Of a stretch of DNA of 55,452 nt, positions 37,782-45,964 are shown one piece after another. The translations under genes and the position numbers were made by a program. This DNA is from Lentimicrobiaceae bacterium. Lineage in GTDB: Bacteria > Bacteroidota > Bacteroidia > Bacteroidales > F082. The stretch spans positions 1-55,452 of the forward strand of contig SUWU01000015.1 in the NCBI GenBank assembly GCA_015061295.1, given 5' to 3'. The notes beneath the pieces were generated by a model, which saw only the letters and a program-made list of their open reading frames with translations, did no database searches and had not been told where the DNA came from. Within the stretch, counting starts at the first letter, position 1. Every line of letters begins with the position of its first letter.

Positions 37782-38429
37782 ATGAAAAGAGTAATCGTGA
37801 TATTTTTAATGTTGATGTCGTTTTCTGCTTTTTCACAGAAAACGCAAGTTGCAGTCTTAAGATATAGAGGAGGTGGGGATTGGTATTCAAATCCGACGTC
37901 CCTACCAAATCTTGTAAAATATTGTAATCAGTCGTTAAAGACAGATATCAATATTGATGTGGCAGTTGTTGATGTGGGCAGTCCTGATATTTTTAATTAT
38001 CCTTTTATTCACATGACAGGACATGGTAATGTTGTGTTTGATGAAGAAGAAGTACGTAATCTTAGAAACTATCTACTCGCTGGTGGATTTTTGCATATTG
38101 ATGACAACTATGGTATGAAAGACTTTGTTATGGCTCAGATTCAGAAAGTGTTCCCTGAGTTGCAATGGGTTGAACTTCCATATACTCATGAGATATTCCA
38201 AACTCCATATTCATTCCCTGATGGTCTTCCCAAGATTCATGAGCATGATAATAAATCTCCTCAGGCATTGGCTATGATATATCAAGGGAGAATGGTGTGT
38301 TTGTTTACGTATGAATGTGACCTAGGTGATGGATGGGAAGATCAGCGTGTTCATCATGATTCGGAAGAGACTCGTCTTAAGGCACTTAAGATGGGAGCTA
38401 ATATAGTGCAATATGTGTTTTCTAATTAA
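37782..38429 (+). CDS. DUF4159 family exported protein
   Basis: The 215-residue protein has a signal peptide (ends FSAFSQ) and a DUF4159 domain: VAVLRYRGGGDWYSNPTSLP, FIHMTGHGNV, LAGGFLHIDDNYGM and a C-terminal FTYECDLGDGWED. The fold resembles the glutamine-amidotransferase-like superfamily; the biochemical role is not established. The conserved position after argS and rsmE suggests cotranscription only. Confidence 0.85.
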   Translation: MKRVIVIFLMLMSFSAFSQKTQVAVLRYRGGGDWYSNPTSLPNLVKYCNQSLKTDINIDVAVVDVGSPDIFNYPFIHMTGHGNVVFDEEEVRNLRNYLLAGGFLHIDDNYGMKDFVMAQIQKVFPELQWVELPYTHEIFQTPYSFPDGLPKIHEHDNKSPQALAMIYQGRMVCLFTYECDLGDGWEDQRVHHDSEETRLKALKMGANIVQYVFSN

Positions 38430-38437
38430 ATCTTGTC

Positions 38438-38797
38438 ATGAACTACAAAACACAAGATACAAAAGAATGCTTGTTTTGTGGAGCGTCGTTGTTGGGCAGG
38501 AGAGATAAAAAGTATTGTGATGATAATTGTCGTAACAATCATTATTATCATGTTAATAAAGAATCAAATGCACAAATAAAGGAGATTAATAATGTCTTAA
38601 TTCATAATAGAAGTGTGTTGAGTTTATTGTGTCGAGGTGCGAGAAAGGTAATAAATAAACAAAATTTAATAGATAAAAATTTTGATTTTAATCACATTAC
38701 GTCATTCTATAAAACTAAAAAAGGGGAATATTATAAAAAAGTTTATGATTTTGCGTATAAGATTAATAACGATATAGTGGTTATAGTTAGATGTTGA
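38438..38797 (+). CDS. Small protein with N-terminal zinc finger
   Basis: The 119-residue protein carries four cysteines as C11-x2-C14 and C27-x3-C31 (CLFCG, KYCDDNCRN), a zinc-ribbon-like site. A helical segment and a beta-hairpin (FYKTKKGEYYKKVYDFAY) follow. It is a recurrent Bacteroidota family without a known function; nucleic-acid binding is only a guess. It starts 8 bases after DUF4159. Confidence 0.7.
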   Translation: MNYKTQDTKECLFCGASLLGRRDKKYCDDNCRNNHYYHVNKESNAQIKEINNVLIHNRSVLSLLCRGARKVINKQNLIDKNFDFNHITSFYKTKKGEYYKKVYDFAYKINNDIVVIVRC

Positions 38798-38816
38798 TTG
38801 ATGAAAAAATAATAAT

Positions 38817-40265
38817 ATGAAGAAAAATAGAAAGCAACTCTTTGTAAAGTATCTGCCTATTGTTTCATTATCTTTAACTTCTTGTGTTTCAATGATGACG
38901 GACTCTGATATTGATGAGTCTAGAAATCCTAATATAATATTTATCTTGGCAGATGATTTGGGATATGCGGATATTTCATGTATGGGACAGACGAAGTTTA
39001 GTACACCCAATATAGATAGATTGGCTTCGCAGGGAATGATGTTTTCGCAGCATTATTCGGGATCTTCTGTTAGTGCACCATCAAGGAGTTGTTTGATAAC
39101 AGGACAACATACAGGACATACAATGATTAGGGGTAATAAAGAATTGCCTGTTGAAGGACAGCATCCTATGTCGTCTGATATATATACTATTTTTAAGATG
39201 TTGAAAGACAATGGTTACAAGACTTCGGTTTTCGGTAAATGGGGTTTAGGTGCTCCTGGTACAGAGGGAAGTCCTGAAAATCAAAATGTTGATGAGTTTT
39301 ATGGATATAATTGTCAACGTCTTGCTCATAACTATTATCCGTATCATCTGTGGCATAATGATAGAAAGATACTATTGGAAGGTAATAAAGAAAAAAATGA
39401 AAATGATTATGCTCCATATTTGATACACGACAATGCTATAGATTTTATTAAAGAAAATAGAGATACTACCTTTTTTATGTGGTACACATCAGTGCTTCCA
39501 CATGCTGAGTTGAAAGTTCCTGAAAGTGAATTGAAATTATTTGTCGGAGATACACTTTTTGAGAAAGAGAGAGCTTTTGCTGGATGCGATGATGGTGTTT
39601 ATTACAAAAATGGAGGATATGGGTCGCAAGAATATACTCATGCTGCTTTTGCAACTATGGTTTCGATACTTGATAGGCAAGTCGGGGAGTTGTGTTCTGT
39701 GTTGGATAGTCTTGGAATTGCGGATAATACGATAATTATTTTTACTTCCGACAATGGTCCTCATATCGAGGGTGGCGCCGATCCTGATTTCTTTGATAGT
39801 AATGGTAAATTAAGAGGATACAAAAGAGATCTCTATGAAGGAGGAATCAGAGTTCCGCTAATCATAAGGTGGGATAATGTTGTGAGACAGGGTTCTGAGT
39901 CGGATCATATATCTGCATTTTGGGATTTTATGCCAACATTAGCAGATGTTATTGGGATAGATTTGCCTGATAATATTGATGGGATATCATTTTTGCCAGA
40001 ATTGAAAGGCTGTGATAATCAAAGTGAACATGAATATTTATATTGGGAGTTTCATGAAAATAATGGGAGACAAGCTATTCGAAAAGGCGATTGGAAGGCT
40101 GTTAGATATGATGTTTACAATAAAGGAAAAATAGAACTTTACAATCTTAAAACAGATATCTCTGAGAAATATAATCTGGCGGAAGAATATCCAGATATGA
40201 TAGCGGAATTTGATTCTCTGATGAAATGTGTTAGGACAGAGTCGGAACTATTTAAATTTCAATAA
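38817..40265 (+). CDS. Serine-type sulfatase lipoprotein (S1 family)
   Basis: The 482-residue enzyme is an alkaline-phosphatase-superfamily sulfatase that hydrolyses sulfate esters. Lipobox cysteine is Cys23 (LSLTSC). The metal-binding FILADDLGYAD lies near residue 45, and the active-site motif SAPSR begins at Ser86. A serine here means the formylglycine is made by an anaerobic sulfatase-maturing enzyme, which is the next gene. IIFTSDNGPH and the C-terminal KAVRYDVY match sulfatases. Glycan or host mucin sulfate is the likely substrate, but specificity cannot be read from sequence alone. Confidence 0.94.
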   Translation: MKKNRKQLFVKYLPIVSLSLTSCVSMMTDSDIDESRNPNIIFILADDLGYADISCMGQTKFSTPNIDRLASQGMMFSQHYSGSSVSAPSRSCLITGQHTGHTMIRGNKELPVEGQHPMSSDIYTIFKMLKDNGYKTSVFGKWGLGAPGTEGSPENQNVDEFYGYNCQRLAHNYYPYHLWHNDRKILLEGNKEKNENDYAPYLIHDNAIDFIKENRDTTFFMWYTSVLPHAELKVPESELKLFVGDTLFEKERAFAGCDDGVYYKNGGYGSQEYTHAAFATMVSILDRQVGELCSVLDSLGIADNTIIIFTSDNGPHIEGGADPDFFDSNGKLRGYKRDLYEGGIRVPLIIRWDNVVRQGSESDHISAFWDFMPTLADVIGIDLPDNIDGISFLPELKGCDNQSEHEYLYWEFHENNGRQAIRKGDWKAVRYDVYNKGKIELYNLKTDISEKYNLAEEYPDMIAEFDSLMKCVRTESELFKFQ

Positions 40266-40284
40266 TCTTGTTAAATGATAAGAT

Positions 40285-41514
40285 GTGAATGATATTTTAA
40301 AAAAGACATTAACGTTATCTGATGCTATCAAGATAAGTAAGCCGCTGAAGTATAATCTGATGATAAAGACAGTTGGGTCAATGTGTAACCTTAACTGTGA
40401 TTATTGTTATTATCTCGATAAATCTGCATTGTATCATGGCGTTAGTATAATGTCATTGGATATGTTGGAAAAGATTATTAGAAACTATGTTGAGACCAAT
40501 GCAGCAGAAGAACTTGTGTTTAATTGGCATGGGGGTGAGCCTTTGTTGGCTGGATTAGGTTATTACAAAGAGATAATAAAACTACAGAATAAGTATTGCG
40601 GAAATAAGAAGATATGCAATACTTTACAGACTAATGCGGTTCTTGTAAATGAAGAGTTTGCGTCTTTCTTTAAAGACAATAATTTTCTAATAGGTGTTTC
40701 TATTGATGGTCCACAGGATATCCATGATAGGTATAGGAAGGATAAGTTGGGTAATCCAACGTTTAAGAAAGTTATCAAAGGAATAGAACTGTTACATCGT
40801 CATAATGTTGATTTTAACACTATGACGACAATTAACAAAGCAAGTGAGAGTAGAGGGCTTGAGGTGTATTTGTTTTTAAAACAGATAGGTAGCCAATATA
40901 TGCAGTTTATGCCTGTTGTTGAATATGTCAATTCTTTAGGTCGTATAGTACCTCCTAATTACAAAGAGGCGACACTTGCACCTTGGTCGGTGGAGAGTAT
41001 GGCTTTTGGTGAATTTATGTGTGATATATTTGATAGTTGGGTTAAGAATGATGTGGGTACTTATTTTGTAAATTTGTTTGATTCTACATTGGCAAATATT
41101 TGTGGAGTGGAATGCGGATGTTGCGCGTATTCAGATACATGTGGGCTTAACGCTGTGGTGGAACATAATGGAGATGTGTATCCGTGTGACCATTTTGTAT
41201 ATCCGGAATATAGATTAGGTAATATTGCAGAAAATGACATATATGATATTGTATCATCAAGTCAGATGGTCGAGTTCGGAATTAATAAAAGAAATTTGTT
41301 GCCACGAAAATGTTTTAGCTGCGATCTCTTTCATGTGTGTCATGGTGAATGTCCTAAACATAGATTCTTGAAAATAGATAAGACTGATAAAGGATTGAAT
41401 TGCTTATGTGATGGATATAGACTATTCTATGCTCATATACAACCTTTTATGGATATAATGCGAGATTTGATAATGCAGCAGAGGTCTCCTTCAGAGATTA
41501 TGAGAATGATATGA
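40285..41514 (+). CDS. Anaerobic sulfatase-maturing enzyme (radical SAM)
   Basis: The 409-residue radical-SAM enzyme has the CxxxCxxC cluster motif at Cys34, 38 and 41 (CNLNCDYC) and two C-terminal SPASM cluster regions (CGVECGCC, CFSCDLFHVCHGEC). It oxidises the active-site Ser or Cys of sulfatases to formylglycine. The GTG at 40285 is used as start because the frame has no nearby ATG before the conserved KPLKYNLMIKTVGSMC region. It lies 19 bases after its probable substrate gene. Confidence 0.93.
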   Translation: MNDILKKTLTLSDAIKISKPLKYNLMIKTVGSMCNLNCDYCYYLDKSALYHGVSIMSLDMLEKIIRNYVETNAAEELVFNWHGGEPLLAGLGYYKEIIKLQNKYCGNKKICNTLQTNAVLVNEEFASFFKDNNFLIGVSIDGPQDIHDRYRKDKLGNPTFKKVIKGIELLHRHNVDFNTMTTINKASESRGLEVYLFLKQIGSQYMQFMPVVEYVNSLGRIVPPNYKEATLAPWSVESMAFGEFMCDIFDSWVKNDVGTYFVNLFDSTLANICGVECGCCAYSDTCGLNAVVEHNGDVYPCDHFVYPEYRLGNIAENDIYDIVSSSQMVEFGINKRNLLPRKCFSCDLFHVCHGECPKHRFLKIDKTDKGLNCLCDGYRLFYAHIQPFMDIMRDLIMQQRSPSEIMRMI

Positions 41515-41635
41515 TGTGAGTAAATATGTTAATATGTATTAGTGTTTAAATGTTAAAATTGACTTTTTTATCATTTTTGTTCGTTTTTAATAAAAATACT
41601 GAGCATTGGTCTTGACAACTGATAGTAATATATAG

Positions 41636-41643
41636 TAATTTTG
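41636..41643 (+). promoter_or_regulatory. -7 promoter element (TAATTTTG)
   Basis: TAATTTTG with TTGACA at 41612 and a 21-base spacer. It precedes the small protein at 41700 by 56 bases. Confidence 0.7.
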
Positions 41644-41699
41644 CATTGAAATATTAGAGATTTATAAACCTTATTTATTAACCAAAAAATCAAAATGAA

Positions 41700-41960
41700 A
41701 TGAAAAAGAAATTTTATTTTCTTGTTTTGCTACTTTTGTGTACGCCATTGCTACAAGTAGTTGCACAGACAGATTCCTTTTTTTATGAAAACTATTCGGA
41801 TGATACGAGAGCTATGGGAGTGTTTGGGTGTTTTGGACTTACGAATATGGAGGTAGAAACTGTTCCGGTACCATTGCACGGTGGTTTATTAGTGTTGCTT
41901 TTATGTGGTTTGTTTTATGTAGTTTTAAGAAAGAAGGAGGTGTGCTATGAAAAGAATTGA
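41700..41960 (+). CDS. Small exported protein with sortase-like C-terminal signal
   Basis: The 86-residue protein has a signal peptide (ends VVAQ, about 23). It ends with a tripartite tail: VPLHGGL, a hydrophobic helix (LVLLLCGLFYVVL) and a basic RKKE cluster. This is the architecture of PEP-CTERM, PID-CTERM and similar exosortase substrates, and of Bacteroidales tails of the VPL-x-GG type. After removal of both ends only about 35 residues would remain. The stop overlaps the next gene by 14 bases. No sorting enzyme is encoded in this window. Confidence 0.6.
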   Translation: MKKKFYFLVLLLLCTPLLQVVAQTDSFFYENYSDDTRAMGVFGCFGLTNMEVETVPVPLHGGLLVLLLCGLFYVVLRKKEVCYEKN

Positions 41961-42849
41961 TGTTTTTGTTGCTCTTGCGTTGATGATGTTTTTAGTGCAG
42001 TGTAAACCAGATGATGAGTTTATAGAACAAGAAGAAGGTTGTATGGTAAAGTTGCATGGAGATGTTGAAATGCCATATTCCAGAGCGTTATTTGACTCGA
42101 CGGGTTATCTTGAGTGGTCAACTAAAGATATGCTTTACCTTTTTAACCTCAGATTTTACGAACCGCATTTTATGAAAAATTCTGCGACATCGCAGTATCC
42201 AGGACATTTGAATTTTGCATGTTATTATAATCAGAGCCCATTGGCTGATTATCTCAAGCGTAACATTTATTATGTTGGTGGTACAGCGCAAAGAAAGGAT
42301 TCCTTGATATATAGAGATTTGAGAAATCAGACTGGGAAAATGAGTAATATTGGCAATACTATAATGGGTAAAATGACAGTAATGGCAGAGAAATATCCTT
42401 CGTCATATCATTATGAAAGAACAACTCTTGGAGTGATAACATCAGTGATACGTATTGATCTTCCTGAAATGGAGTGCGAGAAATATTATCTTGACTATGA
42501 GGGATGCTATAATTACTTTGAAGCAAGATTTACAAGGAAGGTGGCTACTGTTCATCCTGATGATCCAACAAAAACGGTAGATGATATGCAGAATAAAGAG
42601 ACGTATTATCCTGGTAGGGTTGGGGTAAGTGGAACTACAAAGGATACGTATATTGTTGTGTTTCCGCAATCAGAACCTATTCCTAATACTGTTGTCAATA
42701 TTTATGCCGATGATGAAAAGATTGGATCTGTGGTTTTTCCTAATGGTATAAGAAGTAATAAGTTGTATGTGGCAGAAGGTGGTGGTTCTATACAAATTAA
42801 TGGAAGATCTAAAGTCGTGGAAGATATTTTATTTACGAATGGAGAGTGA
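41947..42849 (+). CDS. Fimbrillin-like lipoprotein
   Basis: The 300-residue protein has a lipobox cysteine at residue 19 (LMMFLVQC). A beta-rich body has signs of the Bacteroidales fimbrillin/Mfa-like fold: an internal LGVITSVIRIDLPEM strand pattern, TYIVVFPQSEP and a C-terminal VVFPNGIRSNKLYVA. Fimbrillins are exported lipoproteins cleaved by Arg-gingipain-like proteases before polymerisation. Overlap with the preceding small gene indicates translational coupling. The family call is moderate. Confidence 0.5.
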   Translation: MKRIDVFVALALMMFLVQCKPDDEFIEQEEGCMVKLHGDVEMPYSRALFDSTGYLEWSTKDMLYLFNLRFYEPHFMKNSATSQYPGHLNFACYYNQSPLADYLKRNIYYVGGTAQRKDSLIYRDLRNQTGKMSNIGNTIMGKMTVMAEKYPSSYHYERTTLGVITSVIRIDLPEMECEKYYLDYEGCYNYFEARFTRKVATVHPDDPTKTVDDMQNKETYYPGRVGVSGTTKDTYIVVFPQSEPIPNTVVNIYADDEKIGSVVFPNGIRSNKLYVAEGGGSIQINGRSKVVEDILFTNGE

Positions 42850-42867
42850 TTGTGAGCTAAAATTGGA

Positions 42868-42875
42868 TATTTTTG
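42868..42875 (+). promoter_or_regulatory. -7 promoter element (TATTTTTG)
   Basis: It matches TAnnTTTG and is 41 bases before the start at 42917. Confidence 0.6.
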
Positions 42876-42916
42876 CATGCTAAGATAGTATATGTATTAA
42901 ATCAATTAGAATTATC

Positions 42917-43306
42917 ATGAAGATAGCTGTTCCAACAAGAGATGAGCGTGTAGATGATCATTTTGGACATTGTGACCATTACACTATTTTTACTATAGAA
43001 AATAATAAAGTTGTCAATAGAGAGACGTTAGCATCACCACAAGGTTGTGGATGTAAGTCTGGTATTGCAGGTGATTTACAAAATATTGGCGTTGAATTGA
43101 TGCTTGCCGGTAATATGGGTGAAGGTGCTAAGTCTAAACTTAATGAACATAACATAAATGTTATTAGAGGCTGCTCTGGTAATATTGATGAGTTGATACA
43201 TTCTTATTTGAATGGAGAAATATTGGATTCTGGTATAGGCTGTTCGGAACATGAATGTGGTAGTCATCACAATCATGATGATATTAGATTGTTTACAGGG
43301 AATTGA
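42917..43306 (+). CDS. NifX/NifB-type Fe-Mo cofactor binding family protein
   Basis: The 129-residue protein starts MKIAVPTRDERVDDHFGHC, the signature of the dinitrogenase iron-molybdenum cofactor domain, and continues through GCGCKSGIAGDLQNIGVE and LAGNMGEGA. The C-terminus is metal-rich (CSEHECGSHHNHDD). No nitrogenase genes are nearby, so it is probably a stand-alone iron-sulfur or metal carrier; that is inference. It has its own promoter. Confidence 0.85.
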   Translation: MKIAVPTRDERVDDHFGHCDHYTIFTIENNKVVNRETLASPQGCGCKSGIAGDLQNIGVELMLAGNMGEGAKSKLNEHNINVIRGCSGNIDELIHSYLNGEILDSGIGCSEHECGSHHNHDDIRLFTGN

Positions 43307-43361
43307 ATTTTAAGGAGTGTAGAGATGTATAATCGCAGATGTAATTCGTTTATTTGTAATG

Positions 43362-43598
43362 TTATTTGATATGGATTACGTAATTCTCAAATTCAATGAT
43401 GTCGCCAGAGATGATCTTAGCGCGTTTGCGTAGTTCGATTTCTCTGTTACGACGAATTAAACCTGCGGTTACTACATCCTGTGCCATACTGCCAGACTCA
43501 GCAATGCCTACGGCTTTCAATAAAGAAATTAATGGGATAAAATTATCTCCATCTCTTAATTCGAAGTTTATCTTTTGTATATCGTTCATATTCATCAT
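43362..43598 (-). CDS. S4-domain RNA-binding protein
   Basis: The 78-residue protein matches small YbcJ-like S4 proteins (ISLLKAVGIAESGSMAQDVVTAGLI, RKRAKIISGDIIEF). Any of three Met at residues 1, 2 and 4 could be the start. It is 43 bases downstream of the MBL-fold gene and convergent with the NifX-like gene. Confidence 0.85.
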   Translation of the reverse strand: MMNMNDIQKINFELRDGDNFIPLISLLKAVGIAESGSMAQDVVTAGLIRRNREIELRKRAKIISGDIIEFENYVIHIK

Positions 43599-43641
43599 TT
43601 GTAGTTATTATTGTTCTCTGTTTGTTGGTATGGTTTGTTGT

Positions 43642-44412
43642 CTATTCAACAATGAATTCTAGACCATCGTATGCTAGCATCATGTTATTAGGAAGTGTTG
43701 GGTTGATGACAGAGGATTTTCCCATAGAATGACCAATGTGGGTGAACCAAGCTTTTTTTACTTTCAACCTTTGTGCAATATCAATAGCTTCTGGTAAAGA
43801 GAGATGTGAATAATGAGATTCGTGACGTAGTGCTTCAATGATTAGATATTCTATGCCTATTAGTTTGTTGAAAGCTTCTTCGGACAATTCGCTTAGATCT
43901 GTTACATATGCGAACTTGCCAATTCTGAATGCGTATGATGTTAATGTAAAGTGCTTTAGTTTTATAGGTTCTATTTCTAGTTCTTTGACTTTAATAGTGT
44001 TATTATCAATGTTGATTAGCTCAAATGCTGGTGCGCCAGGATATTTTGTGTTCTCATGCTCAAAGGCATATGAATATTCTCTCATGATTTCTTCCTGAGC
44101 TTTAATAGAAGCGTAAACCTTCATGGGGGCCTTTTGCAAGAATATAAAAGGACGAACATCATCTAAACCACCGATGTGATCTTTGTGTTCGTGAGTTATT
44201 AAAATGGCATCTAATTTCTTAACATTAGCTCTTAGCATTTGATAACGAAAATCTGGACCAGCATCGATACAAATAGTGGATGATTCAGTCTCTATTAGGA
44301 TAGATGATCTTAAACGGTTGTCTCTCTTGTCGTTTGAACGACAAACTTCGCAGTTACAACCTATTATCGGGATGCCTTGAGATGTGCCACTGCCTAATAT
44401 AGTTATCTTCAT
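43642..44412 (-). CDS. MBL-fold metallohydrolase, PhnP-like
   Basis: The 256-residue protein has the metallo-beta-lactamase motif THEHKDH (His74, His76, Asp78, His79). A GCNCEVC segment near residues 18-24 resembles the extra metal site of PhnP-type phosphodiesterases. Later conserved His residues lie in HLSLPEAID and THIGHS. Probably a phosphodiesterase; the substrate is unknown. It has its own promoter. Confidence 0.88.
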   Translation of the reverse strand: MKITILGSGTSQGIPIIGCNCEVCRSNDKRDNRLRSSILIETESSTICIDAGPDFRYQMLRANVKKLDAILITHEHKDHIGGLDDVRPFIFLQKAPMKVYASIKAQEEIMREYSYAFEHENTKYPGAPAFELINIDNNTIKVKELEIEPIKLKHFTLTSYAFRIGKFAYVTDLSELSEEAFNKLIGIEYLIIEALRHESHYSHLSLPEAIDIAQRLKVKKAWFTHIGHSMGKSSVINPTLPNNMMLAYDGLEFIVE

Positions 44413-44434
44413 CGTGAAGTTTGTTTAAAGAATG

Positions 44435-44442
44435 CAAAGATA
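44435..44442 (-). promoter_or_regulatory. -7 promoter element (TATCTTTG), minus strand
   Basis: Its minus-strand sequence matches TAnnTTTG, 22 bases before the MBL-fold start at 44412. Confidence 0.7.
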
Positions 44443-44518
44443 TAAAAACGATAATTACATAATGTTTGTATGTGAAAAAAATAATCCAACATGTATTGAA
44501 TATCTCGAGCTAAAAACG

Positions 44519-44526
44519 TATATTTG
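44519..44526 (+). promoter_or_regulatory. -7 promoter element (TATATTTG)
   Basis: It overlaps the first TTG of a longer frame, which supports the ATG at 44545 as the real start of the next gene. Confidence 0.7.
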
Positions 44527-44544
44527 CAAATTAAATGTCATAAA

Positions 44545-45087
44545 ATGATAAAGTCTTTGGTATTATTTCTCAGGAAGAGAACGATAAAAAAAATACTACA
44601 ATATAAGAGGGTGTTAGTAATGCCTGAATTGTATAAATTTCCAGTAGTTACAATCTTAGTAGATGAAAGCCAAAAACAATTTATCAAAGAACTAGAAATA
44701 AACCTTAAGACTTTGTTTAATCCGAAAAGGTATCGTTTTGTCATAATTAATGATGTGATTCCAGAAGATTATCTCCAAAGCGATAAAATGCTTTTTATTA
44801 CTAATGATGATTTTAATTTTTGGGGATTGTTGAAGAATGAGAAAGTGATTGCGTTGAAGTCGTTTGTTGATGATTTGTTTATAAATATGTCGGATAATCA
44901 AGATGATATGATAAACGATTATATTGTTTCTATGATTAACTCTAACTATAAAATAGGGAGTGTAAAGAATAATTCATCTTTGCATGATCTGACGTTTAAT
45001 TTTGGTATAGAAAAAAATAATGTTGAAAGACTGAAGATAATTAAGAAGTATTTATTGATGTTATCAGGAAATAAAGATGAAGAATAA
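44545..45087 (+). CDS. Conserved Bacteroidota protein, DUF6913-like
   Basis: The 180-residue protein has no signal peptide. It begins with a basic region (LFLRKRTIKKILQYKR), then alternating strands and helices (VVTILVDESQKQFI, KRYRFVIINDVI, DKMLFITNDDFNFWGLL). It overlaps dapA by 11 bases, so it is translationally coupled to it. I recall a similar gene next to dapA in other Bacteroidota, tentatively DUF6913. Function unknown. Confidence 0.6.
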   Translation: MIKSLVLFLRKRTIKKILQYKRVLVMPELYKFPVVTILVDESQKQFIKELEINLKTLFNPKRYRFVIINDVIPEDYLQSDKMLFITNDDFNFWGLLKNEKVIALKSFVDDLFINMSDNQDDMINDYIVSMINSNYKIGSVKNNSSLHDLTFNFGIEKNNVERLKIIKKYLLMLSGNKDEE

Positions 45088-45964
45088 TCCATTTATAGGT
45101 ACAGGAGTCGCACTTATAACTCCATTTAATGAAGATTACTCGGTTGATTATAAATCGCTTGAAAATATTGTAGAATATACATTGTCTAACGGAGCTGATT
45201 TTATGGTTGCTCTCGGAACTACATCGGAAGCTCCTACTTTAACAAAAGAGGAAAAAGATAAGGTCGTCAAGACTATAAAGAAAGTGGTTAATAAAAGATG
45301 CCCTATACTTCTCGGAATGGGAGGTAACAATACAACATCGTTGATAGAATCCTTGAAGTCGCAGGATTTTGATGGTATAGATGGTATATTGAGTGTGGTG
45401 CCATATTACAATAAACCAAATCAAAGGGGAATGAAAGCGCATTTTGAGGCTGTCGCAGATAACTCGCCTGTTCCAGTCGTTCTGTATAATGTACCAGGAA
45501 GGGTTGGTGTGAACCTTCAAGCATCGACATGTGTGGAATTAGCTAAACACAATAATATCGTTGCAGTAAAAGAGGCTTCTGGTAACATGCAGCAAATTAT
45601 GGAGATATTAAGAGATAAACCCGCTGATTTTGACGTTTTATCTGGCGATGATGGAATAACTCAACCATTGATGGCACTCGGAGCAAAAGGTGTTATATCA
45701 GTCGCTGCAAACGGATATCCAGAGCTGTTCTGTGAAATGGTAAAGGCGATGATGGAAGATAATGCTATGATGGCGAGAGATATCCATTACAAACTATTGA
45801 AAATGAATAATCTTATATTTGCTGATGGGAATCCTTCTGGGATAAAATGTCTTATGGCTTACAATAACTTGTGTAAGAATGTGTTGCGTCTGCCATTGGT
45901 GCCAGTTAGTGATGTTGTTAAAGCTGATATAGAAACAGAATTCAACAATATGAAGAAGATATGA
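45077..45964 (+). CDS. dapA: 4-hydroxy-tetrahydrodipicolinate synthase
   Basis: The 295-residue lyase condenses pyruvate with aspartate semialdehyde for lysine and peptidoglycan synthesis. The Schiff-base lysine is Lys165 in VAVKEASGN, with VLYNVPGRVGVN and LSGDDGITQP nearby. It overlaps the previous gene by 11 bases and its stop overlaps the next start (ATGA). Confidence 0.96.
   Translation: MKNNPFIGTGVALITPFNEDYSVDYKSLENIVEYTLSNGADFMVALGTTSEAPTLTKEEKDKVVKTIKKVVNKRCPILLGMGGNNTTSLIESLKSQDFDGIDGILSVVPYYNKPNQRGMKAHFEAVADNSPVPVVLYNVPGRVGVNLQASTCVELAKHNNIVAVKEASGNMQQIMEILRDKPADFDVLSGDDGITQPLMALGAKGVISVAANGYPELFCEMVKAMMEDNAMMARDIHYKLLKMNNLIFADGNPSGIKCLMAYNNLCKNVLRLPLVPVSDVVKADIETEFNNMKKI

Noticed and set aside
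44524..44544. TTG start of the DUF6913-like gene
   Set aside because: It overlaps the -7 promoter element; ATG at 44545 is the consistent start.
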